Assembly (NCBI GenBank): GCA_034505235.1
Contig: JAPDQY010000028.1
Span: 1 to 41,860, forward strand
Length of the DNA: 41,860 bases
Reading direction: 5' to 3'
From: Coneutiohabitans thermophilus
Lineage (GTDB): Bacteria > Zhuqueibacterota > Zhuqueibacteria > Zhuqueibacterales > Zhuqueibacteraceae
Shown: in pieces, positions 33,961 through 41,860 of the stretch
Layout: each line of letters starts with the position of its first letter
Numbering within the stretch: position 1 is the stretch's first letter
Program-made: the position numbers and the translations under genes
Notes under the pieces: generated by a model
Database searches by the model: none
What the model saw: the letters and a program-made list of their open reading frames with translations, nothing else
What the model was told of the DNA's origin: nothing

Positions 33961-34086
33961 TGACTTTTCAACAACGGTTCGTGCAACGGCCGGGCCGTTG
34001 TCTCAAAATCCCCGGCATCTTCACGACCTCCGGCTTTAAGCCTTCCCGGCTCAACCGGGTGAGAGCGGCGTTTGCCGACAGACACC
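33961..34086. repeat. Dispersed structured repeat, copy A
   Basis: About 126 nt that align with 41356-41474 at roughly 65-70%, including GGCCGTTGTCTCAAA and CCCGGCTCA. It contains the palindrome CAACGGCC-G-GGCCGTTG and a second hairpin, CCCGG-CTCAA-CCGGG. It lies in the 373-nt gap 33940-34312, in which no gene is seen. Confidence 0.65.
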
Positions 34087-34312
34087 AACGAGTGCGCCTG
34101 CGACCTTCCGCACAAAATGGGGCGTGCTTGTCGAGCTCGAAAACAGCCCCGCTTGTTGCGGTCATCCCCCACCGATTTCGCCTGCCTGCCAGCAAACTTG
34201 ATCCGCCCAAGTAATGGAACGGCCGGATAAAACCGTCGCACGCAGAGGCAAGCACCGGCGGCCTGCGCTTCCAACCCATCCTGACACGTGTCGTGTCGTT
34301 TGCCGGCGGGGC

Positions 34313-34999
34313 TCACTCGTCGCCCTGACGCAACATCAGCAGACGCACCAGGTGAATCACAGCCACCGCCGCGGCGGCGACATAGGTGAGAGCGGCAGCG
34401 GTCAACACCTTTTTCGCCATGCCGATTTCATCGCTGGCGAGATACCCACCGGACTGCAGTTGCGCGAGCGTGCGCCGGCTGGCGTCGAACTCCACCGGCA
34501 GCGTGACGAGCTGAAACAACACCGCGCCCGCAAACAGCACAATGCCAATATCGAGCCGCAGCGGCAGACGCATGAAAATGCCGAGCAGCGCCAGCGGCAT
34601 GGCCAGCGATGACCCAATATTGGCCGCGGGAAACAAAGCGGTGCGGAAATGCAGGGGGCCGTAGGCCAGCTTGTGGTGAATCGCATGCCCGACTTCATGA
34701 GCCGCCACGCTCAGCGCCGCAATGGAATTGCCGTCAAAATTGTGTTCCGACAACCGCACTTCCCGGCGGGTGGGATCATAGTAATCCGACAGCCGGCCCT
34801 CTGCACGACCGATGCTCACCCCGCCAATGCCGTTGCGGTGAAGCAGAGAAGCGGCGACTTCCGCGCCGCTGCGGCCATAGCGTGAGCGCACCTCGCTTTA
34901 TTTGTTGTAGGTGCTTTTCACCTTCCACTGCGCCCACAGGGCGAACAACATCGCCGGCACCAGCAGAACCAAATCCAGGGTGGAAAAGAAGAATGGCAT
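34313..34999 (-). pseudogene. Zinc metallopeptidase (Zn_peptidase_2 type), interrupted by in-frame TAA
   Basis: From ATG 34999 (GGGGGC 6 nt upstream) the first 33 codons read MPFFFSTLDLVLLVPAMLFA ... KVKSTYNK, then TAA at 34900-34898, and the same frame continues SEVRSRYGRSGAEVA to the stop at 34313. Homologues have a Tyr at this point (YNKYSKVRSR), so a Tyr codon became TAA. The rest is intact: YDPTRREVRLSEHNF, the zinc site VAAHEVGHAIHH and three C-terminal membrane helices. Re-initiation at GTG 34891 would give a 192-residue protein lacking the first membrane helix. A sequencing error cannot be excluded. Confidence 0.82.
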
Positions 35000-35109
35000 G
35001 ATTTGCCCCCGGAATTTTACAACCTTATTAAAGCAGTGTTGCAAAACTGAAGCGTGGCACGCGAAATGCGAGTTTCGCATCGCACCGCGGAGTCCCAGGA
35101 TTCAGTTGT

Positions 35110-35439
35110 TCATATCCCCTCCGCCGGCGGGTTTGCGGGCGGCGAGACACCACCACCTCGTTCACCCGCCAATTTGCGCTTGAGATCGCCCCAAATTTTC
35201 TCGGCAGTCTTGGGGAAAATCAACCAGAATGCAATTCCCAAAAACAACAGTCCGGGAATCACCGGCAGAAAGATTCCCAGAATTCCCAGCAGCAAAAACC
35301 AGGCGGCCGTGCGATACTTGTTCTTGCGCCAGTGTGCCAGCTTTTCATCGAGACGCGAACGCGCCGAGGATTTGGAGTGGCCGGTGGTGTGCTCGTTTTG
35401 GGCGGCGGTCGTGGGCAATGGCATGTCAGGGGAGTTCAT
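35110..35439 (-). CDS. Small two-helix membrane protein
   Basis: 109 residues. A polar N-terminus is followed by KYRTAAWFLLLGILGIFLPVIP-type sequence: two closely spaced membrane helices (about 42-78) with the PVIPG turn seen in small PGPGW-like proteins, then a basic segment (KTAEKIWGDLKRKL) and a Gly/Pro tail. No clear ribosome site; ATG at 35424 (MPLPTT) is an alternative start. It lies 110 nt downstream of the metallopeptidase start on the same strand, so it may share its transcript. Function unknown. Confidence 0.6.
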   Translation of the reverse strand: MNSPDMPLPTTAAQNEHTTGHSKSSARSRLDEKLAHWRKNKYRTAAWFLLLGILGIFLPVIPGLLFLGIAFWLIFPKTAEKIWGDLKRKLAGERGGGVSPPANPPAEGI

Positions 35440-35482
35440 GCTTAGCGATCAGATTTTTGGGAATTGTCCGTTCTTAATGCCT

Positions 35483-36092
35483 TCAAGGTTCTACGCCAAT
35501 CAGAATGAGCGGAACTGCCGGCACTCCTCTGCCCTGCCGGACTACATTGTAAAACTCCCCTTCAGTAGGCTATGCCAGAGCTCATTTGACTTTGCAGCGA
35601 TTTCATTGGAAGAATCTCCACACCAACATCAATGTGATCACCGATATAGAAGGCAAGATGCTTGACGAAGAGATCATAGGCCACAAATGCATACTTGCCA
35701 AACTGCACTTCAACGGCGACTCGATCCTTGATGAAGTCTGTCTGATTGTAACTGAAGATCGGAATTTCACCTGCAGCTTCAATCTCGCGCTTCTGTTGCT
35801 CCGCTGTCATTGCGAGCGTCTTTCGGACTAATTTCTCACTTCGAGTAACCCACTAGCTCACGCGGCTCTCTTGCCAAGACTTCCTGCAAAACAAGCGTTT
35901 GAATTGGACGTTCATACTAATCGGACTGTACAACAGCTTTCCTCTCTTGGTCTTTTCCTTGGAAACTTTAGTACAGCGCTCATTGGCGTCCACGCTGCTA
36001 ATGACTGACTTTATTCCTTGCCATAAGGCCGGTTTGTGAACTTGAAGGAATTCAAGCCCATTCAGATGGGAATAAGTTTCAGCAATCTTCAT
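35483..36092 (-). pseudogene. BglII-like type II restriction endonuclease, inactivated
   Basis: The frame from ATG 36092 reads MKIAETYSHLNGLEFLQVHK ... KSWQESRVS, then TAG, and continues in the same frame WVTRSEKLVRKTLAMTAEQQ ... FIKDRVAVEVQFGKYAFVAY, VGVEILPMKS, SSGIAY. It then meets TGA at 35564-35562. Two bases later in phase, EGEFYNVVRQGRGVPAVPLI continues to a natural stop at 35483. So there is one nonsense codon (Tyr to TAG in SRVSYW) and one 2-nt deletion (in a YYEGE block). The conserved E-x-Q-F-G-K core, where BglII/BstYI-type enzymes have their metal site, is still legible. It lies 134 nt after the methyltransferase. AT-richer than the neighbouring genes, suggesting transfer. Confidence 0.83.
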
Positions 36093-36226
36093 CGATTTTC
36101 CGTTTCTCTGTGTTTTAGATCATTTTCGAAAAGGGTGATTTATCCAGTGCACTTTTTCCAGGGAACAATCGTCAGTCTATTCCCTTCTTCAAAAGGATCA
36201 TAAACGGGCCTATTCATCGGGCGGAT

Positions 36227-37062
36227 TCACAGGGTTCCATCCAGTTCTTGCTGGATCCTTGCATGAGTAAGTTGAACGTATTGAGGAATGGTCTCTGCTC
36301 CCACGCCTTTGCGCTTATGGCGAATGGCTGCGATGATTGTGGTTCCGGTCCCGAGAAACGGATCAAGGACCCAGTCACCTTCAATTGTCAAGGATAAAAC
36401 CAACCGTTCTATCAGTTCAACTGGGAATTGACATGGGTGCTCGGTCTTTTCAACATGATTACTCTTGACACTGGGAATCACCCACAAATCTCCGGGATTC
36501 TTGCCGAGGGGGTTGCACGAATACTGGCCGGCCTTGGGGCTTTGAAGTATTTTTTCCCGGGGTACTTTTGAGGTACCCGAACCGCATCAAGGTTGAAGGT
36601 GTAGTCATCGGATTTGGTGAACCAAATGATGGTCTCATATCTTCCCGAAAAACGGCGACTGCAGTGTAGGCCGTGTTCAAAATGCCAAATAATGCGATTT
36701 CTCATCTTCAGGCCGAAACTGGCAAAAATCGGATAAAGCACGGTGTCCAAGGGTATAATCGAGCCTCTATCAACATAGTTGCCAACCTGTCAGCAAATGC
36801 TGCCCCGGGCAGACAGAACGCGCACACACTCCGCGATGACCTTCGCTTGCTGTTCAAGATAAAGATCGAGATGGAGCTTCTTCTCGTACTCCTTGCCAAT
36901 GTTGTAGGGAGGCGATGTGACAATGAGTTGAAGCGATTCATCCGGTATGGTTCTCAGGAGATCAAGACAGTCGCCTGGGTGGACGACTATTGATTCCGAC
37001 AGCGAGAACTTATCGACAACTTCTTGCCTTGGGCTGAACAAGGCCGTCGTGTATGACTTCAT
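36227..37062 (-). pseudogene. DNA methyltransferase (BglII-type R-M partner), inactivated
   Basis: ATG 37062 follows GGAGGAG with 4 nt spacing. The product shows VVHPGDCLDLLRTIPDESLQ and the catalytic TSPPYN motif (amino-methyltransferase of the N6-adenine/N4-cytosine type), then RGSIC, in-frame TGA, QVGNYVD. Homologues have Trp here (SICWQVGNY). About 90 codons later (near 36545) a one-base loss shifts the frame; the third part reads PKAGQYSCNPLGKNPGDLWV, HPCQFPVELIERLVLSLT and the AdoMet-binding DPFLGTGTT to the stop at 36227. The order TSPPY before FxGxGTT marks the beta-type arrangement. With the broken endonuclease next to it, the whole R-M system is dead. Confidence 0.85.
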
Positions 37063-37178
37063 TCCACTCCTCCAGGATGTTGTAATGCCTTTGCGGAGGC
37101 TTCGGACGGGCGGCATCCTTGACGTATGGCATTCCCTCCCGCTCCTGACCAAAGCCTGAACAGTCATCACTCTCTTGC

Positions 37179-38090
37179 TTATCGCAAATTCTTCAGCATG
37201 ATCAGCCGGTTGCCATGCACATTATCGGGATGATACTCGAGATGATCGACCGAGCGGCGGATGATGTGCATGCCGAAGCCGCCGGTGCGGCGTTTGGCCA
37301 CCGCCTCCTGCACGTCGTATTCCGCCGGTGGTTTCAACTGAAAACTCAGGCCGGTATCATGAATGACGATGATGAACTTCTCGGGGTTGTAGTGCACCGA
37401 CAAATCGATCCAGTTGCCGGGATTGGAATGGTAGGCGTGTTCGATCACATTCAGGCAGGCCTCATAGACGGCGATGCGAATCTTGCCGATTTCCCGCGCA
37501 TTCATGCCCGCCTGTCTGGCATGTTCCACCACAAAATCACACAGTTGATAGAGATTGGCGATCGTGCTTTCCACACGCAGGGAGTAGGAGCTCACCTTCT
37601 CCAACCCGGGGGGATTGGTGACCGCCGTCTCCGCGGGTGCGGCGCCATGCAATGTCTCCTGCAACTCATGCACCACCGGCGGTTCGGCGATTTCAGCCAG
37701 TGCCTGCACGCTGTCTTCCTCATGCCAGATACTGCTGCCCGCAAACGAGGGCCAGGCGGGGGCATCGGGGTCTTCGATGAGGTAGTCCCAGGCGTTGAAT
37801 GCCTTGAACTTGTGTTTGGCGGTTTCCGGCAGGTTTTCGACCTTGAGGTCGCCATTGCGCAGCCGCACGCGCGCTGCGGTGGCAATCAACAGCGCGATGA
37901 GTTTGGTGGAGGGGAAAAGCACGTTTTCCATGTCGATGACATAGTTCACCTTGTCCTGGCTCAAAGTCATCTCGAAGTAGGAAGCCAGCCGGGCCACCAG
38001 TTCCGGCATGGGCGCATTGGTGTCAAAGTGGAGCTTGATGACGAAGGGCGGTCCCTCGACTGTTTCCACGAAAAAAAGTGGCTTCTTCAT
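37179..38090 (-). CDS. STAS-like and histidine-kinase-type ATPase fusion, probable anti-sigma/partner-switch regulator
   Basis: 303 residues. About 1-105 resemble a STAS domain (VNYVIDMENVLFPSTKLIALLIATAARVRLRNGDL). A linker with low similarity follows. About 175-300 are a GHKL ATPase of the RsbW/SpoIIAB type: N-box EACLNVIEHAY, G1 IHDTGLSFQ, G2 RTGGFGMHII. Such proteins bind and phosphorylate anti-anti-sigma partners. The STAS and kinase parts in one chain suggest an internally regulated switch. ATG 38090 is chosen because homology begins there; the ribosome site is weak. No sigma factor or phosphatase gene is adjacent. Confidence 0.8.
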   Translation of the reverse strand: MKKPLFFVETVEGPPFVIKLHFDTNAPMPELVARLASYFEMTLSQDKVNYVIDMENVLFPSTKLIALLIATAARVRLRNGDLKVENLPETAKHKFKAFNAWDYLIEDPDAPAWPSFAGSSIWHEEDSVQALAEIAEPPVVHELQETLHGAAPAETAVTNPPGLEKVSSYSLRVESTIANLYQLCDFVVEHARQAGMNAREIGKIRIAVYEACLNVIEHAYHSNPGNWIDLSVHYNPEKFIIVIHDTGLSFQLKPPAEYDVQEAVAKRRTGGFGMHIIRRSVDHLEYHPDNVHGNRLIMLKNLR

Positions 38091-38544
38091 GACAGAATTT
38101 TGGATACCTGGTTCTGCCCAATGGCATGCGGGCGCAAGACTGGCACCCATGCGAGGAGTAATGCCGGCCGGGTGCGGCCGCCGTGTCGGAAGTGCGCCTG
38201 GCCAATACCCATTCGCACGCGTGGACTTTCACGAAAATGTTCCTGCCACTGCCCGGCTGCGGCCGGAAAGCCCCGGCATTTCCACCGCGCGCGATGGCGG
38301 AAATGCCGCTTCCGCCGGGACGAAACACCTTCGGATGGAGATTAATTATACCGGCAACCCGCCCGCGTTGATCATCCCTGCTCGCAAAAATTTGCGCATT
38401 CAATGGGCCGGCGTACGGCGAAAAGTATGGAAATGCGTCTGGAGAAGCAAGCAAAAGTTCGGTCGAGGCTGGCAAGCAAACAAAAAGGGCGCAGCGGAAC
38501 GCCGCGCCCTTGGGCTGTGTGGGGGTGGGGTAACGGTGGAAGTT
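38091..38544. other. 454-nt intergenic region
   Basis: Contains the terminator of the DUF5666 gene at its right end and must hold the promoter of the STAS/ATPase gene near 38100-38200. No gene or repeat is supported in between. Confidence 0.5.
38482..38511 (-). terminator. Rho-independent terminator of the DUF5666-repeat gene
   Basis: On the minus strand AAGGGCGC-G-GCG, a TTC loop, CGC-T-GCGCCCTT and then further T residues: a stem of about 11 pairs with one mismatch followed by a T run. It lies 34 nt after the stop at 38545. Confidence 0.75.
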
Positions 38545-41292
38545 CTAACGCATGAGGGTCAGCTTGCGGGTTTGCACCTGGCCCTGAGCTTCCAGACGGT
38601 AGAAGTAGACGCCGGAAGCCACCTGCCGGCCGCGATTGTCACGACCGTCCCAGGTCACCTGGAATTCGCCAGCCGGCCGCACGCCTTCCATCAGCGTGCG
38701 GACGGGCTGGCCGAGTATATTGTAAACCGCCAACCGCATCTGACCCGCCTGCGGCAGGGCGAAGGGGATAAGCGTGNNNNNNNNNNGCGCAAAGCTGCCC
38801 GGGGCTGCCGGCGAATGGTTCTCCTGCACGCCGGTAATGCCACTGGAAACGATGCGCAGCGTCACCACTTCAAGCTGGGACTGATTGACCTGCGCCACCA
38901 ACTCGACCTGCTGACCGGGGCGCAAGGCACTCATCGTCACCGGCTGGTTTTGTGCGTCAAACAGCAGGGAGGTGGTGGTAATCACATGCGGCAAGTCCTG
39001 CACGTGAATTGTGTTGCCACTCACCTGGGTGAGGCTGCCGGCGAGCGCACGCCGATCCTGCACTTTCACCCGCGAAGCCAGGAACTGGCCGCCCTGCAGG
39101 CGCGCTTTGACCTCGACCGTCATGCCGGGATGCAAATCGTTGATCGTGATCGGCTGATTGTCCGGACCGAGGTAGACGGTGGCGGAATTCACCTGAAACT
39201 CGATGCCTTCGACGTAGATCGCCGCAGCGCTGAGGGCGGTAAGGGTGCCGGTAAACTCGAACTCCACATTACCGGCCGGATTGCGCAATTCCACCCGCAG
39301 CGCGATGAAGATTTGATCGGCAATGAGTTGCGCCCGCACTTCGACGAAGTCACCGACCTGCAGCGCTGCCAACGGAATCGGCTGTTTCTGGCGGTCGACG
39401 ATCACCGTCGCATTGGTGACTACAAAGGGACGGTTGAAGAGATAAAGCGTGTCGCCGCCATTGCGCACAATGCGCTCGATGCGCCCGACGATTTCGACGA
39501 CGGGAGCGATGCGATCTTGCACGTGAATGCGTGTGGCCAGCCAGCGTCCGGCTTCCTGCCGGGCATGCACCTCCACCACCTGGCCAATGGCAAGGGTTTC
39601 AAAGGTGATCGCATTGCCCTGCCGGTCGGTGATGACGGTGCTGGAGGTGACAAAAAACTTCAGCCCGCTGACTTCGACGTATTTTTCGATGCCGTTCAAA
39701 TTGGTGATGACACCGCGCAGCTCGATTTCTTCGCGGTCAAAGTCTTCGATCGCGATGCGCGTGGCGTGGAATTTTTGGTCGGTGCCGACAAAGGCTTTCA
39801 CTTCCACCAGCATGCCGGTGCGCAGCGTCGAAAACGGCACGGGGGAGTCGTCTTCGTCGCGAACTTCGGTGCTGCTGTCCACCAGGAAGGTCAGGCCCAG
39901 CACGGTCACGCTCGTGTCACTGATCTGTGAGATGAAGCCCTTGATCTCGAAGGTCTGCGGCGTCTGCTTTCTGATTTTGATGCGGGTGGCGACCGGTGTG
40001 CTGCCCGGCAGAATATCGGCATGCACTTCCACAACCATGCCGGTGCGCAGCGCGCTGAAGGTGATGAAGTTGTTGTTTTCGTCGAGAAAAATGGTGGTCG
40101 CAGTGATGCGGAAACGCACGCCGTTCACCGTCACGCTGGAATCACCCACTGCGGTGATCACCCCGACGAGCTCGAGGTCGCTGCCGTTCTGGTCTTCGCG
40201 CTCGATGCGGGTGGCGAGCGGCACATCGTTGCTGCGGGTCCGGCCCTTCACCTCCACCAGCTCCCCGACATGCAAATCCGCAAAGGTGATCGGTTCATTG
40301 TCGAAGCCCAGGATCTCCGTGCTGGCAGTGACTTCGAAGGAGGTGTTGCCGACCACCACATAGCGCCGGACGCTGTCAATCAGCGCAGCGATATGGCCGG
40401 TGAGTTCGATTTCGTGATCGCTGTAATCTTCATCTTCAATTCTCAGGCGCAGCGCGATCACCTCCCCGCTGGCCAGATGCGTGCCTTTGGCCTGCACCTC
40501 CATCCCGACCTTGAAGGCGGCGAGCGACACGGGATCGTTGTCTTCATCCAGCAGCCTGGTGGTGGCCACGACGCGGAAGGCAATGTTGTTGATGGTCACC
40601 ACCGAATCGACGATGCTTGCGACATAGCCCTTGGTCTCGATTTCGTAGGAGGAGCTGCGATCGAGCACGACAATGAAGCGGGCCCAGAGCTTGTCGTCCG
40701 AGCGACGCTCCGCCAGCACCTGCACTTTCCAATTCGGCTTCAAGTCCCCGGGCGACAGGATCCGGCCGCCTTCTATCACCCGGGTGCGATTGTCGAGATG
40801 GATCACGTTGTTGCCGGACAAGATAATATAATCCCTGGTGGCCACTTCGATCCGGCCGGTGACAAGCAGCGAATCACCAACCCCGGGCCGGGCTTGAATC
40901 ACGATCGGCACTTCGGCTTTGAACTGGCCGTTGCGATGATCGCGGATTTCCGCACGAAACACCCAGGCGCTATACCTTTGGTTCAAATCAGCCAGCGGAA
41001 TACGGGCTTCATAACTGCCATTCAGATGATTGAGAAAACTGCCTTTCCGACTGTCGCCACCGCCGGCGGGTTGCAACTCGAATTCGTTCTTCTCCAGATC
41101 CAAGTAATTGATGTTGGTTGCAATCACACGGACATGCAAAGTGTCAATAAAGGCAAAAATTCCGTCAGACGTCGAGTAATCGCTGTGACGTGAAAGTTGC
41201 AAACTCTGCGCAGCCACTGTGCCAGCAGACGAAAACACCCACATCGCCACTATCAGCCCAAGTGCGAAAGTGTGTGGCTTTCGTCGCAACAT
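38545..41292 (-). CDS. Exported protein of tandem DUF5666-like repeats with C-terminal FlgD-like sorting domain
   Basis: About 915 residues. GAGAGG lies 8 nt before ATG 41292, followed by a signal peptide (FALGLIVAMWVFSSAGTVAAQ). After an N-terminal beta domain (about 25-140) there are eight or nine repeats of ~75 residues with the DUF5666 pattern: (E/L)xxGxIxxIxxxxVxVxGxxFxVxxxTxIxDxxxxPIxFxxLxxGxxVEVxAxxxxxxxxATRIxxED. The last ~85 residues are the sorting/FlgD-Ig domain (MRLAVYNILGQPVRTLMEGV, VASGVYFYRLEAQGQ, KLTLMR). Ten Ns interrupt the stretch where the NYPNPFNP-like motif is expected. Likely a cell-surface or secreted repeat protein. Ligand unknown. Confidence 0.85.
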   Translation of the reverse strand: MLRRKPHTFALGLIVAMWVFSSAGTVAAQSLQLSRHSDYSTSDGIFAFIDTLHVRVIATNINYLDLEKNEFELQPAGGGDSRKGSFLNHLNGSYEARIPLADLNQRYSAWVFRAEIRDHRNGQFKAEVPIVIQARPGVGDSLLVTGRIEVATRDYIILSGNNVIHLDNRTRVIEGGRILSPGDLKPNWKVQVLAERRSDDKLWARFIVVLDRSSSYEIETKGYVASIVDSVVTINNIAFRVVATTRLLDEDNDPVSLAAFKVGMEVQAKGTHLASGEVIALRLRIEDEDYSDHEIELTGHIAALIDSVRRYVVVGNTSFEVTASTEILGFDNEPITFADLHVGELVEVKGRTRSNDVPLATRIEREDQNGSDLELVGVITAVGDSSVTVNGVRFRITATTIFLDENNNFITFSALRTGMVVEVHADILPGSTPVATRIKIRKQTPQTFEIKGFISQISDTSVTVLGLTFLVDSSTEVRDEDDSPVPFSTLRTGMLVEVKAFVGTDQKFHATRIAIEDFDREEIELRGVITNLNGIEKYVEVSGLKFFVTSSTVITDRQGNAITFETLAIGQVVEVHARQEAGRWLATRIHVQDRIAPVVEIVGRIERIVRNGGDTLYLFNRPFVVTNATVIVDRQKQPIPLAALQVGDFVEVRAQLIADQIFIALRVELRNPAGNVEFEFTGTLTALSAAAIYVEGIEFQVNSATVYLGPDNQPITINDLHPGMTVEVKARLQGGQFLASRVKVQDRRALAGSLTQVSGNTIHVQDLPHVITTTSLLFDAQNQPVTMSALRPGQQVELVAQVNQSQLEVVTLRIVSSGITGVQENHSPAAPGSFAXXXXTLIPFALPQAGQMRLAVYNILGQPVRTLMEGVRPAGEFQVTWDGRDNRGRQVASGVYFYRLEAQGQVQTRKLTLMR
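38777..38786. other. Assembly gap (10 N)
   Basis: Ten undetermined bases inside the C-terminal sorting domain. The protein reads PGSFA before and TLIPFALP after; the usual NxPNPFNP-type motif of about 12 residues is missing, so the true gap is probably longer than 10 nt, with a length that keeps the frame. Confidence 0.9.
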
Positions 41293-41860
41293 GTCATTAG
41301 CCTCTCTATGCTGTGAGGTGATGGTAAAAAAACAGGTGATAGGGTCTGAAATCGCTGACTTTTTACGACTGTTCCTGCAGCGGCCTGGCCGTTGTCTCAA
41401 ATCCCGACTGTTTCACGGCATCTGGTTTTTGAGGGCCCCCGGCTCAGCCGAGGACAACGCTTTCAGAAAGACACTGATTAATCCGTCCGTATACCGCGCA
41501 TCCAAACTCGATGCCATTACTGTGTCGATTATCTGCAAACGATAAGTTCAGAATTAGCATTACACGGCTTCTCTCCTTCAGGCCATGCTGGGCAAAATTT
41601 GCGCATTTAAAATTGGCTTGGGCGCGCAAGCCTTGCCCACTGGGCTTGGCTTCGCAAATAAGCCGGCTGCTAACAGCCAGGTTTGTTCTTGAAATTCGAT
41701 GGCGAATCTCTATATTTGCGGCATGCTCTGGTATCGAACTGGCAAGTGACCTCGACCTCGCGAGAAAGTTGCGGCCAGGGTCTGGTTTGGTTCTTGCTTG
41801 ATACAGTGACTCTGCGCTGCAAGGCCTTGCTTGTTTGTTTGAAAAGAGGAGAACTTCGCC
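41293..41860. other. 568-nt region up to the window edge
   Basis: Leader of the DUF5666 gene, repeat copy B (41356-41474) and about 370 nt without a supported gene. AGAGGAG at 41845-41851 near the edge could be the ribosome site of a plus-strand gene starting just outside the window. Confidence 0.4.
41356..41474. repeat. Dispersed structured repeat, copy B
   Basis: Aligns with 33961-34086. The first palindrome is CAGCGGCC-T-GGCCGTTG: relative to copy A one A-T pair became G-T, which still pairs as G-U in RNA. The second hairpin is CCCCGGC-TCA-GCCGAGG, with changed outer pairs. Confidence 0.65.

Noticed and set aside
35483..37062. Stop-codon reassignment as explanation of the interrupted R-M genes
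   Set aside because: Three different stop codons (TGA and TAG here, TAA in the nearby metallopeptidase) plus frameshifts cannot be explained by one recoding, and many intact genes here end in TGA.
38008..39930. 640-codon plus-strand open frame opposite the DUF5666 protein
   Set aside because: Runs through the N gap and is antisense to the repeats; no independent evidence.

Overview
The window is GC-rich chromosomal DNA from a Gram-negative-type bacterium. Two large exported proteins end in the FlgD-like / type IX-style C-terminal domain that is common in the FCB superphylum (Calditrichota, KSB1, Zixibacteria and relatives). With the multihaem cytochromes and a System I cytochrome c maturation operon, this suggests an FCB-group bacterium that respires with many c-type cytochromes. 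The placement is inference: there is no rRNA or tRNA gene here. Ten Ns (38777-38786) show that the sequence is a scaffold.

Layout. 1-4784: two translationally coupled multihaem c-type cytochromes on the minus strand (at least 7 and 20 CxxCH sites), divergent from a ferredoxin-flavoprotein and a membrane cytochrome b; together they could form an electron path across the membrane. 4785-7331: a long palindrome, the 3' remnant of a radical-SAM gene, an inactivated IS3-family element and a lipoprotein gene whose 3' end was replaced by IS sequence. 7332-8727: about 1.4 kb with no convincing gene but one good promoter-like sequence. 8728-11988: housekeeping genes (AhpD-like, pyrF, a UPF0047-like protein, an EVE-domain protein). 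12175-15520: a tightly packed cytochrome c maturation operon (ccmH-like, ccmI-like, ccmA, ccmB, ccmC, ccmD-like), the machinery needed to make the cytochromes at the left edge.

15658-19074: a caspase-fold protein that has lost both catalytic residues, and a lipoprotein with a possible OmpA-like tail. 19586-22645: a 1019-residue exported modular protein. 23192-27569: a minus-strand operon with a 904-residue TPR protein, an uncatalogued 34-residue membrane peptide, a YdjM-type membrane protein and a DUF5683-like protein. 28497-33939: an SDR with an altered active site, typA/bipA, a YihY/BrkB protein and a SPOR-domain protein. 34313-35439: a Zn-metallopeptidase gene interrupted by an in-frame TAA, and a small membrane protein.

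35483-37062 is a visibly AT-richer island holding a BglII-like restriction-modification system in which both genes are broken (TGA plus frameshift in the methyltransferase; TAG plus 2-nt deletion in the endonuclease). 37179-41292: a STAS/ATPase regulator and an exported protein made of eight or nine DUF5666-type repeats. Intergenic DNA carries at least three families of dispersed short repeats. The most unusual items are the dead caspase with its lipoprotein neighbour, the fossil restriction system, the cytochrome/flavoprotein/cytochrome b locus, and the structured repeat shared by 33961-34086 and 41356-41474.
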